The notes beneath the pieces are model-generated. The model was given only the letters and a program-made list of their open reading frames with translations. It had not been told where the DNA came from and ran no database searches. From a virus, in IMG/VR virus record IMGVR_UViG_3300013132_004223, positions 1-20,736 of that record: 20,736 bases of DNA. One strand, 5' to 3'. Below are positions 1-5,673 of this stretch, in pieces (position 1 is the first letter of the stretch; the number at the start of each line of letters is the position of its first letter). Made by a program: the position numbers and the translations under genes.

Positions 1-46
1 AACTATCCATTATGTTGTCAAGAGCGTCTTGTTGTTTTGGTGTCAT
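1..46 (-). CDS. N-terminal fragment of an unknown protein, cut by the left edge
   Basis: An ATG at 46-44 on the minus strand opens a frame reading MTPKQQDALDNIMDS to the window edge. A good host-type promoter lies 21 bases upstream at 68-99, which supports a real gene start. Only 15 residues are visible, so no family can be assigned. Confidence 0.6.
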   Translation of the reverse strand, partial: MTPKQQDALDNIMDS

Positions 47-67
47 ATTCTTATTGTTTTGTGATTA

Positions 68-99
68 CAAATATATGGTGAAATTTCTGTCAGTCCAAA
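68..99 (-). promoter_or_regulatory. Bacteroidota-type promoter TTTG-N20-TATATTTG
   Basis: On the minus strand TTTG (99-96) is followed after 20 bases by TATATTTG (75-68). This matches the primary sigma consensus of Bacteroidota, TTTG then TAnnTTTG at 19-21 base spacing. It should drive the partial gene starting at 46. Confidence 0.75.
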
Positions 100-114
100 T
101 TTTTTTTCATTTTG

Positions 115-687
115 TTAAATTAAAAATTTCTTAGGGTCATACCAATAACATCCAACACAAGTTCCCTCATATTTTAAAGAACCTTCAATTACAGAAATTG
201 AACATCCTTTTTTCTTGGCATCAAAACGATTGCCACTTTTAACACACTTGGAGCATTCAGACCTTTTTTGTTTATTCAAACTTTCCAATAATGGTTGAAA
301 ATCTTCAATTTTTTGAGTTTCTTTATTCATCACACATATCGGATACCTTCCATCTCGGTGGTCAACTTCAATTTTATGACCTCCTGAAAATTTTAATCCA
401 GTCACAACACAGGGTTGTTTAAGTATTTCATTCCTGATATCAGCCCTTATACTTCTTGTACCTGAATCATCTTTTAAACCATTAAATCTCCACTCAATAT
501 CACCATCAAACTTTCTTTTTTCAAAAATAAATTTTTTTAATCCAGTATTACGATACCAATGGTTACCATTTTTAGGATATAATTGTTCATACTTTCCAAC
601 ACATTCAGATTTCTTAACCCATCTTGATATTCCTTTATCATTTGGATTAAATAATTGTAAAACCAATTCAGTATTTCCGATTTTCAT
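115..687 (-). CDS. Putative HNH-family restriction endonuclease
   Basis: A 190-residue protein with a C-terminal HNH (beta-beta-alpha-metal) nuclease pattern. A VDHRDGR segment carries Asp109-His110, Asn138 lies in ESLN, and zinc-ligand candidates are Cys93 (in CVVTG), Cys145/Cys148 (CSKC) and Cys177/Cys180 (CVGC). The FQPLLESLNKQKRSECSKC stretch is the N-plus-zinc part of the fold. Restriction enzymes of this type use it to cut DNA with a divalent metal ion. The N-terminal 90 residues are unrecognised and may bind DNA. The gene lies 22 bases downstream of a DNA methyltransferase on the same strand, which favours a type II restriction enzyme over a free-standing homing endonuclease. It also has its own promoter at 692-722, only 4 bases from the ATG. 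The fold is fairly sure; the restriction role is inferred from context. Confidence 0.72.
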   Translation of the reverse strand: MKIGNTELVLQLFNPNDKGISRWVKKSECVGKYEQLYPKNGNHWYRNTGLKKFIFEKRKFDGDIEWRFNGLKDDSGTRSIRADIRNEILKQPCVVTGLKFSGGHKIEVDHRDGRYPICVMNKETQKIEDFQPLLESLNKQKRSECSKCVKSGNRFDAKKKGCSISVIEGSLKYEGTCVGCYWYDPKKFLI

Positions 688-691
688 AAGG

Positions 692-722
692 CAAAGTTAA
701 TAAATCGTTTCAAATATTCAAA
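692..722 (-). promoter_or_regulatory. Bacteroidota-type promoter of the HNH nuclease gene
   Basis: TTTG (722-719), 19 bases, then TAACTTTG (699-692) on the minus strand, ending 4 bases before the ATG at 687. Its upstream element overlaps the end of the methyltransferase gene. The nuclease can thus be transcribed separately from the methyltransferase, probably as a leaderless or nearly leaderless mRNA. Confidence 0.65.
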
Positions 723-1465
723 ATTCTTTTTTTACTATATTCAACTTGTTGTTCACTAATCTCACTCCCTATAAAATTTCGTTTGATTCCTTGGCAGGAA
801 ACTCCAGTAGTTCCAGTACCCATAAATGGGTCGTATACAATATCACCTTCCTTTGTATAAATTTTAAGTAGTTTGTCGCACAATTCTGTTGAGTATGTCG
901 CCTTATTCAGGTTAGTCGATTCGTCATTATTTTTGGCAGTTATGAAATTATCAATAATTTCATAATATTTTTGACCTTTAGGTGATATCTTGGTTGTTTT
1001 TTTATAACAATTAAAGGTCTTAATTTCTTTTTTCCTAACTATAACAAAAATAAATTCAACTATTCTATTCAATCTATTGTAAGATGCCGGATGAGGTATA
1101 CTGTTACTTTTTTTCCATATAATAGTGTCCGCAACCATAAAAGGAGTATTAGTAATTATATGAGATATCATAGTATAAGGAAGTGATGGATTTTCAATTG
1201 AGTATGAAAAATTATACAGAATAACTCCATTATCAGCTAAAACTTTATCAATTGAATTAAATACTTTAGAAGTCCATTCATTATATTCTTCTTCGGTTTT
1301 CCAATCTTCATACGCATCATATCTTTTTTGTTTATCAGCATATCCACCTTTTCTATTTGTCATATTATAAGGAGGTGAAGTCAACACACAATCAATGGAT
1401 TTTTCATCCATATTTTGCATAGTTTCTAAACAATCTTCATTGTAAAACGTATTAAGTTCAATCAT
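710..1465 (-). CDS. Beta-class site-specific DNA methyltransferase (N4-cytosine or N6-adenine)
   Basis: A 251-residue S-adenosylmethionine-dependent DNA methyltransferase. The catalytic motif IV, TSPPYN (residues 29-34), comes first, and the AdoMet-binding motif I, DPFMGTGTTG (from about residue 212), comes near the C-terminus. This order defines the beta class, and the SPPY form is most common in N4-cytosine enzymes, though some N6-adenine enzymes share it. I start at the ATG at 1465. The in-frame TTG two codons earlier lies inside the promoter's TATATTTG box and is rejected. The gene is followed after 22 bases by an HNH nuclease, so it probably protects phage DNA from that enzyme. An orphan methyltransferase that shields against host restriction is the alternative. 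Confidence 0.88.
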   Translation of the reverse strand: MIELNTFYNEDCLETMQNMDEKSIDCVLTSPPYNMTNRKGGYADKQKRYDAYEDWKTEEEYNEWTSKVFNSIDKVLADNGVILYNFSYSIENPSLPYTMISHIITNTPFMVADTIIWKKSNSIPHPASYNRLNRIVEFIFVIVRKKEIKTFNCYKKTTKISPKGQKYYEIIDNFITAKNNDESTNLNKATYSTELCDKLLKIYTKEGDIVYDPFMGTGTTGVSCQGIKRNFIGSEISEQQVEYSKKRILNI

Positions 1466-1468
1466 AAA

Positions 1469-1498
1469 CAAATATAATAATAATTTTTAAATAAACAA
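1469..1498 (-). promoter_or_regulatory. Bacteroidota-type promoter of the methyltransferase gene
   Basis: TTG (1498-1496), 19 bases, TATATTTG (1476-1469) on the minus strand. Only three bases separate the box from the ATG at 1465, so transcription should begin at or very near the start codon and give a leaderless mRNA. Confidence 0.75.
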
Positions 1499-1503
1499 GA
1501 TGG

Positions 1504-1541
1504 AGTGTAGTGGGACTGCAGTTCCCTAAGGCTCCTACACT
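1504..1541 (-). other. GC-rich intergenic hairpin, possible structured RNA
   Basis: In the 94 bases between two minus-strand genes, AGTGTAG (1504-1510) pairs with CTACACT (1535-1541). Inside, GGGA (1512-1515) pairs with TCCC (1523-1526) around a CTGCAG palindrome. There is no U-run after the stem in either direction, so it is not an ordinary terminator. The segment is clearly richer in G and C than its surroundings. An 18-base stretch (1509-1526) matches 14 of 18 positions at 3188-3205, in another structured spacer. Confidence 0.45.
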
Positions 1542-1559
1542 AAGTTGTTCCTTTTTATT

Positions 1560-2036
1560 TTAGATTTTAATTTCAAAATGAATCATATCATAATTTCCTA
1601 TGAAGTGTTCTATCTCATAATTCATTCCTTCCCCAACTCTTTTCTTTATTGATAGTAGTCCAATTCCTGACCCACCTTTATCAGTAAAATCTTCATTTTT
1701 TAATTTATGATTTATCTTTTCTTTAATCTCTTCGTCAGTTGAACCGGTTACAGATTGTAATTGTTTCTCAAATTCTTCAGTATGTTCTTTTGATATTAGG
1801 TTTCCACTCTTTATGATATAGGTATTACTTTCTTTAATTAATTCATAGTATGCAAAGGTATTACCATTTTCATTCTTATCTGAATGGTGAATAATATTTT
1901 GTAATATCTCAACAGTTAAAAAACAAATTTTTCTTATTAGTAATGGTTTTTCATTTATTTCTTCAATAAATTTAACTACCTCATCAACATCTATAGAAGT
2001 AAAATTCTGTGTTTTATAGAGTAAAGAGTTTTCCAT
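1560..2036 (-). CDS. SiaB-like / DUF6272 family ATPase-fold protein (putative regulatory kinase)
   Basis: A 158-residue protein with a GHKL (histidine-kinase-like ATPase) nucleotide-binding pattern. The N-box is in VEILQNIIHH, with Glu43 and Asn47, and the glycine-rich lid is DKGGSGIGLLSIKKR (residues 119-133). Proteins of the SiaB/DUF6272 family have this short form and resemble anti-sigma or anti-anti-sigma kinases, which phosphorylate serine on partner proteins in partner-switching pathways. There is no sensor or dimerisation domain. It stands alone between a terminator (2091-2114) and the hairpin at 1504-1541. An ATATTTAT box lies 23 bases upstream. Another signalling protein, a receiver domain, occurs at the right end of the window, but nothing shows that the two interact. 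The fold is likely; the substrate is unknown. Confidence 0.68.
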   Translation of the reverse strand: MENSLLYKTQNFTSIDVDEVVKFIEEINEKPLLIRKICFLTVEILQNIIHHSDKNENGNTFAYYELIKESNTYIIKSGNLISKEHTEEFEKQLQSVTGSTDEEIKEKINHKLKNEDFTDKGGSGIGLLSIKKRVGEGMNYEIEHFIGNYDMIHFEIKI

Positions 2037-2059
2037 TTGATATTTGTCAGTTTACGTAT

Positions 2060-2067
2060 ATAAATAT
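2060..2067 (-). promoter_or_regulatory. ATATTTAT box upstream of the SiaB-like gene
   Basis: The minus strand reads ATATTTAT 23 bases before the ATG at 2036. The same octamer lies much closer (4-5 bases) to five other starts. The longer spacing makes this member weaker. Confidence 0.3.
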
Positions 2068-2090
2068 CAAAAAGTTCCCCATAAAAATAA

Positions 2091-2114
2091 AAAAGGGACA
2101 AAAATCATCCCTTT
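2091..2114 (-). terminator. Rho-independent terminator after clpP
   Basis: On the minus strand AAAGGGA, a 9-base loop and TCCCTTT form a hairpin, followed by TTTATTTTTAT. It lies just downstream of the ClpP stop codon at 2121 and closes that operon. Confidence 0.8.
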
Positions 2115-2120
2115 ATTTTT

Positions 2121-2852
2121 TTATTTTGACATTACTTCTTTTTGGTAATAATCATCAAACCCTTCCAACATTTCAGTAATTGACTTTGTCCCTTCAGATT
2201 TGATGACTTCATCAATCAATCCGAATTCTTTCGCTTCATCTGATGAATACCATCGGTCTCTTCTTGAGAACTCCAAAACCTCATCAAATGTTTTTCCACA
2301 ATTTTCAGCCAACATCTTAAACAAAATGTAATTGTATTTTTCAGCTTCCAATTGGTTAATACGTGTATCTTGGACATTACCCTGATTTCCATGACTCACC
2401 TGGTGGGTCATCACCTTTGAATAAACAAGGGATGAACGCTTTCCTTTTGCTCCTGATGACAATAGTACCGAACCCATTGATGCACACATTCCAATATTGG
2501 TTGTTGCAACCTCTGACTTAATATAATTCATCAAATCAACAATTCCGAGTCCACATAGAACTGAACCACCAGGTGAGTTAATGTATAATGTAATATCTCG
2601 TTTTTCAACCGAATCCAAGAACAATAATTGAGCTTGGACAATATCTGACATTCTTTGGTCAACAGGTCCTGATACCCACAAAATTCTTTCTCTCATCAAT
2701 CTTGAAAAGATATCTATTTGTGTTGCTCTCAATTCCCTTTCTTCCAACACATATGGCGTTAAGGAGTTTTCAAAAGTGTCAAGATTTAATGAGGAAATTC
2801 CTTCACTCATTGCGAATTTTCTAAATTCTTTTCCGTAATTCATATTAATCAT
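2121..2852 (-). CDS. clpP: ClpP-family ATP-dependent protease, proteolytic subunit
   Basis: A 243-residue ClpP serine peptidase. The catalytic triad is visible: Ser125 in MCASMGS, His150 in VMTHQ, and Asp199 in RRDRWYSSDEA, just before the conserved EAKEFGLIDEV. The oxyanion-region motif LYINSPGGSV (residues 89-98) is intact. ClpP forms a barrel that degrades proteins fed by Clp ATPases; none is encoded here, so a host ClpX/ClpA/ClpC would have to supply unfolding. The protein is about 40 residues longer than usual, with an extra N-terminal segment before VLEERELR. The ATG at 2852 overlaps the stop of the upstream gene by 8 bases; a second ATG at 2843 is equally possible. Some phages use ClpP-like enzymes as head-maturation proteases, but the close match to bacterial ClpP and the lack of capsid neighbours favour a protein-turnover role. 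Confidence 0.93.
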   Translation of the reverse strand: MINMNYGKEFRKFAMSEGISSLNLDTFENSLTPYVLEERELRATQIDIFSRLMRERILWVSGPVDQRMSDIVQAQLLFLDSVEKRDITLYINSPGGSVLCGLGIVDLMNYIKSEVATTNIGMCASMGSVLLSSGAKGKRSSLVYSKVMTHQVSHGNQGNVQDTRINQLEAEKYNYILFKMLAENCGKTFDEVLEFSRRDRWYSSDEAKEFGLIDEVIKSEGTKSITEMLEGFDDYYQKEVMSK

Positions 2853-3072
2853 TTAATTGTTCTCTTCTTTTATATGTAACACCATCAAGCAATTCTATTA
2901 GCTCTCGTTGGATGGATTGTCTTTCCTCCAATGTAAATCTATTTTGATATCTATCAAGATATAGATTAATCAACTTCTTTGCCCCCGCATCCTGAAGTGG
3001 ATGGTTGATTGACTGAATAACATCCTTAACCCAGTTTAGAATATCCAAATAATGTGTTGATTTTGCCGCCAT
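2845..3072 (-). CDS. Small unknown protein translationally coupled to clpP
   Basis: A 75-residue, mostly helical, charged protein that I do not recognise. It contains no Cys, no membrane segment and no signal peptide. Its stop codon overlaps the clpP start region by 8 bases, so the two are probably co-translated and may act together, for example as an adaptor or assembly partner (inference). It sits downstream of the GC-rich spacer 3096-3238 in the operon that starts at the promoter at 3640-3670. Confidence 0.7.
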   Translation of the reverse strand: MAAKSTHYLDILNWVKDVIQSINHPLQDAGAKKLINLYLDRYQNRFTLEERQSIQRELIELLDGVTYKRREQLND

Positions 3073-3095
3073 TGTTTTTTGTTTATTTAAAAGGT

Positions 3096-3238
3096 AAGTC
3101 CGACTTCTCTACCCGTGTGGTGTTTCACGAGTCGGACTTGTTTGTTAGATTCACCAATATAGTATTTCTTCGGATATGCCCCAAGAGAGTGGGACCGTAG
3201 TAACCATCCACCAAAGACCTCGGGGTCTTCTTTACAAA
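3096..3238 (-). ncRNA. GC-rich structured spacer, candidate non-coding RNA or operon leader
   Basis: This spacer between two co-directional genes is clearly richer in G and C than the rest of the window and full of inverted repeats. AAGTCCGACT (3096-3105) pairs perfectly with AGTCGGACTT (3130-3139), with an inner CGTG/CACG stem. CCCA/TGGG pairs around 3181-3193. AAGACC/GGTCTT closes a tetraloop near 3213-3230. An 18-base core (3188-3205) resembles 1509-1526. There is no clear U-run, so it is not a standard terminator. It may be a processed small RNA, a leader controlling the clpP genes, or an attenuator. One minus-strand frame is also open across it but has no ATG, so a degraded coding remnant remains possible. 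Confidence 0.4.
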
Positions 3239-3631
3239 TTAGATTACTCCGATTTCAGACATTGCCTCATCAGCATATTCCATAATCGTGTCAGAGTCAA
3301 CAGATTCAGTAGCCTCAACAAACGCATCTCTCAATTTGTCTTCGTCAACGTATGAGTTAATCTCACGACCATCAACATCAAAAGATACTACTTCATCAGA
3401 ATCAATGTTTGAGAATGCTTCGTCAAAGATATACTGATTTACCCTGTTAGTGTAGTCAGCTAGGAAATCTTCAAGTTGTTGTCTTGTGAAGGTATACTGT
3501 GCATCTCCTTCGACTCCTGCGTCAGTTCTAACTTCGTTCAATTGTGATTGGATTTCGTTAAGACGCTCAATCAACTCAGCGTTTTGGTTTTTTTTCTTTT
3601 TACTCATAATATTCATTTTTGGTGTTTTCAT
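3239..3631 (-). CDS. Unknown acidic protein with a short coiled-coil segment
   Basis: A 130-residue protein of unknown function. It opens with a lysine-rich stretch (MSKKKKNQN), followed by a likely coiled-coil helix (AELIERLNEIQSQLNEVR). The C-terminal two thirds are strongly acidic and rich in Asp, Glu and Ser. No membrane segment, Cys or catalytic motif is seen. A consensus host-type promoter ends 8 bases before the ATG at 3631, and the gene heads the operon running through the structured spacer to clpP. In-frame ATGs at codons 6 and 9 are alternative starts. Confidence 0.75.
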   Translation of the reverse strand: MKTPKMNIMSKKKKNQNAELIERLNEIQSQLNEVRTDAGVEGDAQYTFTRQQLEDFLADYTNRVNQYIFDEAFSNIDSDEVVSFDVDGREINSYVDEDKLRDAFVEATESVDSDTIMEYADEAMSEIGVI

Positions 3632-3639
3632 TTCTTTTA

Positions 3640-3670
3640 CAAATATACAAAGGATTTTTTATTCTGACAA
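3640..3670 (-). promoter_or_regulatory. Bacteroidota-type promoter of the 3239-2121 operon
   Basis: TTG (3670-3668), exactly 20 bases, TATATTTG (3647-3640) on the minus strand, 8 bases before the ATG at 3631. It lies across the end of the upstream gene (stop at 3659). Confidence 0.75.
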
Positions 3671-3856
3671 TATGTAGATGTTATTTTCGTCCAAAATAAT
3701 TTCACCTTTAAGTCCGATTTCAATTCCCAAACCTGCCATTACCTTTAGAAAGTTAAATTCACTAATAACATTGGCCTTTACCAACTTTTGGTATCCCAAA
3801 ATGAAATCAATCAATTCAGGTTCAGAGATTTGTCCGTTTTCAATTACTTGTATCAT
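3659..3856 (-). CDS. Small unknown protein
   Basis: A 65-residue protein that I do not recognise, with alternating helical and beta-like segments and no Cys or membrane span. It has its own consensus promoter 16 bases upstream, and its 3' end is overlapped by the promoter of the next gene. The well-placed promoter and ATG support a real gene. Confidence 0.62.
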   Translation of the reverse strand: MIQVIENGQISEPELIDFILGYQKLVKANVISEFNFLKVMAGLGIEIGLKGEIILDENNIYILSE

Positions 3857-3872
3857 ATTATTTATTTTTTTA

Positions 3873-3904
3873 CAAATATAATACTTTTTTAAGTATTGGA
3901 CAAA
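3873..3904 (-). promoter_or_regulatory. Bacteroidota-type promoter TTTG-N20-TATATTTG
   Basis: TTTG (3904-3901), 20 bases, TATATTTG (3880-3873) on the minus strand, 16 bases before the ATG at 3856. Confidence 0.72.
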
Positions 3905-3912
3905 ATAAATTG

Positions 3913-4464
3913 TTAAAAATTTATTTTATTGAGGCTAATTAAATAACCCGTGTAGTACACAATTTTTTCTTTTTCTAATATATCGTTAATAATATCAACA
4001 ACTTCAATATAAATTTCATCACCTATGAAATTATCCCAAACCGCTTGGATTAAATCCATAGTTTCTCCGTTTGTCATAATTAATGTCACTTTTCCGCCAG
4101 GAATAATATCAGCATTAATTATTAATCGGTCTGCCTCAAATTCTTTAATAATAACGTTAAATTTAAAATCATATCCACCTGAAATTTCAGGGTAATCATT
4201 TGTATCATAGGTTCTTTCAACTTTATTTTTTACAACTTGCAAAAGTGAATCTTTCAAAAAATGACGTAACGTCTCTAATAATTCAACAAATCTGTACCCC
4301 CAAGGTGTAATACCCACAAACGCAATTAAATCATCAGTAATGTGTGGGTCTTTACCTTGTGAAATCTGCATTTTAAACCATGCTTTAGCAACTTTCCTCA
4401 TAGCCTCACCACTAATTTCATTCAAAATTATTTTATGTTGCGATTCAGAAATAATGTACCTCAT
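3913..4464 (-). CDS. Unknown protein with a T4-like capsid-targeting N-terminus
   Basis: A 183-residue protein of unknown function. Its N-terminus, MRYIISESQHKIILNE, has two sites of the form (I/L)-x-E (ISE/S at residue 7, LNE at residue 16), as in the peptides that T4 prohead protease removes from internal head proteins. The rest looks like a compact alpha/beta domain without Cys or membrane segments. An ATATTTAT box lies only 5 bases before the ATG, overlapping the stop codon of the upstream gene. Box and N-terminal pattern recur together in the genes starting at 12541, 12854 and 15386. I infer a late protein packaged with DNA in the head; the body of the protein gives no functional clue. 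Confidence 0.72.
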   Translation of the reverse strand: MRYIISESQHKIILNEISGEAMRKVAKAWFKMQISQGKDPHITDDLIAFVGITPWGYRFVELLETLRHFLKDSLLQVVKNKVERTYDTNDYPEISGGYDFKFNVIIKEFEADRLIINADIIPGGKVTLIMTNGETMDLIQAVWDNFIGDEIYIEVVDIINDILEKEKIVYYTGYLISLNKINF

Positions 4465-4469
4465 AAAAA

Positions 4470-4477
4470 ATAAATAT
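4470..4477 (-). promoter_or_regulatory. Candidate late promoter box ATATTTAT
   Basis: ATATTTAT on the minus strand, 5 bases before the ATG at 4464, with no TTTG-type element. It recurs at the same distance before other genes with the (L/I)-x-E N-terminus. Confidence 0.45.
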
Positions 4478-5049
4478 TACTCTTCCAAGAAATATAATAT
4501 CTTTTCTTTAATTCCAAGTTGTTTAATCCCTTCTTTACGGTTTGGAGTGAGAACAAAGTTATCCAATCCCCATTCGTGTTCAAATTCCATTGATAGGTGA
4601 AGTCCGGTCTTTGCCATATTTAAATCGTCAATCGCAACCCAATGTGTGACTTCAGGATGTTCTTTTAACCATTCTTGAATCTGAATACTTCTTGTTCCTT
4701 CCAAGTCCCAATTTCGGTGCCAAGTAACTTTTTCACCATCAATTACATTCCCTGTAAAATCAATTGGTCGTTTGATGATGCCCTGACTTTCGTAATAATC
4801 ACCCATCTCCTCAACTGTTGCCCAAGTTTTCCAATCGGAAGATACAACTATTTCCGCACCTGTTTCTTCCAAGATTTCATTCAATACCTTGATTGCCTTC
4901 TTGTCAAAGTTATCAAAGCGAGCAGTCACAGGTAAAGTTATAACATCTTGACTTAACTTCTTTTTTGCTTTTTGTTGTTTCTTAAATCGTGACCCCCAAT
5001 TACCTGATAGACAGATAACACCATCGTGGTCAAGTAGTATAACCTTCAT
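4477..5049 (-). CDS. HAD-fold protein, HAD_SAK_2-like (Swiss Army Knife RNA repair type)
   Basis: A 190-residue haloacid-dehalogenase-fold protein. Motif I is VILLDHDGVI, with nucleophile Asp7 and Asp9, motif II is VVSSDWK, and motif IV is VAIDDLN. The family hydrolyses phosphate esters through an aspartyl-phosphate intermediate with magnesium. The short form with SSDWKTWA and WVAIDDL resembles the HAD domains of Swiss Army Knife RNA repair proteins, so a role in end-healing of nucleic acid is possible but not shown. I start at the ATG at 5049, which places motif I at the N-terminus as expected. An upstream in-frame start at 5121 would lie inside the preceding gene and is rejected. The start is one base from that gene's stop, so the two are co-translated. 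Confidence 0.82.
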   Translation of the reverse strand: MKVILLDHDGVICLSGNWGSRFKKQQKAKKKLSQDVITLPVTARFDNFDKKAIKVLNEILEETGAEIVVSSDWKTWATVEEMGDYYESQGIIKRPIDFTGNVIDGEKVTWHRNWDLEGTRSIQIQEWLKEHPEVTHWVAIDDLNMAKTGLHLSMEFEHEWGLDNFVLTPNRKEGIKQLGIKEKILYFLEE

Positions 5050-5050
5050 A

Positions 5051-5221
5051 TTATTTCTTTTTGGAGAACTTCTCTCGGTTTGTTTGTTTCTTTTCGGGCG
5101 GATGTTTATACTTAATCTCAACTGAGATTGGCCCGTTCTTGAATTTGGTTAAATCATAAGTCCAGATTGTAACCGCCTCATCATCCTCATAAACTTGTTG
5201 GTATTGTTCCTTTTTACTCAT
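5051..5221 (-). CDS. Small unknown basic-tailed protein
   Basis: A 56-residue frame starts MSKKEQYQQVYEDDEAVT, continues with an aromatic/beta-like middle (TIWTYDLTKF) and ends with a very basic tail (EKKQTNREKFSKKK). A TATCTTTG box lies 8 bases before its ATG, and its stop is one base before the ATG of the HAD gene. Promoter, start and tight coupling support a real gene. It was nearly masked by a spurious longer start for the HAD gene. Function is unknown; the basic tail could bind nucleic acid. Confidence 0.72.
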   Translation of the reverse strand: MSKKEQYQQVYEDDEAVTIWTYDLTKFKNGPISVEIKYKHPPEKKQTNREKFSKKK

Positions 5222-5229
5222 AACGGGAA

Positions 5230-5237
5230 CAAAGATA
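5230..5237 (-). promoter_or_regulatory. TAnnTTTG -7 box (TATCTTTG)
   Basis: TATCTTTG on the minus strand, 8 bases before the ATG at 5221. No TTTG or TTG lies at the usual 19-21 base spacing, so this is weaker than the other host-type promoters. Confidence 0.5.
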
Positions 5238-5242
5238 CGAAA

Positions 5243-5620
5243 TTATTTTAATATTTTAAAATCATATTTCAAAAAACCGACTATAACCCAACTATTAATA
5301 TTAAAATTTTTTAACAACATTTCAATTTTATCTCCAGCAGCACGAGCTGTAGTATATCCGTGATTATACACATCTGTATGATTATCATAATAAATCCCAT
5401 TCAAAATTTTCCCCAATGATTTAGTCATTTCTTCAGTACTAAGCGATATTATTGTAACCTCAACAAAAATATAATCTTTCCATTCACCCATACTTATAAG
5501 TTGACGTTCCCCAATTATTCTGAATTTATATTTAGCGCCATCAAATATTGAGTTAGTATTTTCTATAACATAAGTTTTATTTTCTACTATCTGATTTATT
5601 CTTTCTATTTTTTTATTCAT
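5243..5620 (-). CDS. Unknown protein with a candidate late promoter
   Basis: A 125-residue protein of unknown function with many beta-like segments and no Cys or membrane span. Its N-terminus contains IVE/N and VIE/N at residues 11-14 and 18-21, a weaker version of the (L/I)-x-E pattern in four other proteins here. An ATATTTAT box ends 4 bases before the ATG, the same geometry as those genes, so it may belong to the same late group. It lies just beyond the dnaK terminator and is therefore transcribed independently. Confidence 0.68.
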   Translation of the reverse strand: MNKKIERINQIVENKTYVIENTNSIFDGAKYKFRIIGERQLISMGEWKDYIFVEVTIISLSTEEMTKSLGKILNGIYYDNHTDVYNHGYTTARAAGDKIEMLLKNFNINSWVIVGFLKYDFKILK

Positions 5621-5624
5621 AACG

Positions 5625-5632
5625 ATAAATAT
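5625..5632 (-). promoter_or_regulatory. Candidate late promoter box ATATTTAT
   Basis: ATATTTAT on the minus strand, 4 bases before the ATG at 5620, immediately downstream of the dnaK terminator. Confidence 0.42.
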
Positions 5633-5645
5633 GATTTAAAATTAA

Positions 5646-5668
5646 AAACCCCTCACTTGGAGGGGTTT
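5646..5668 (-). terminator. Rho-independent terminator after dnaK
   Basis: A 9-bp perfect stem (AAACCCCTC with GAGGGGTTT) and a 5-base loop, followed on the minus strand by TTTTAATTTT. It begins a few bases after the DnaK stop at 5674. A T-run on the plus side as well makes it symmetrical, but both flanking genes are on the minus strand. Confidence 0.88.
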
Positions 5669-5673
5669 CTTTT

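Noticed and set aside
1504-1541. Terminator for the SiaB-like gene
   Set aside because: The stem is good but no U-run follows it on the minus strand; it is kept as a structured element instead.
5050-5121. Longer N-terminus for the HAD protein
   Set aside because: It lies inside the 5051-5221 gene, and HAD motif I normally begins at the N-terminus.
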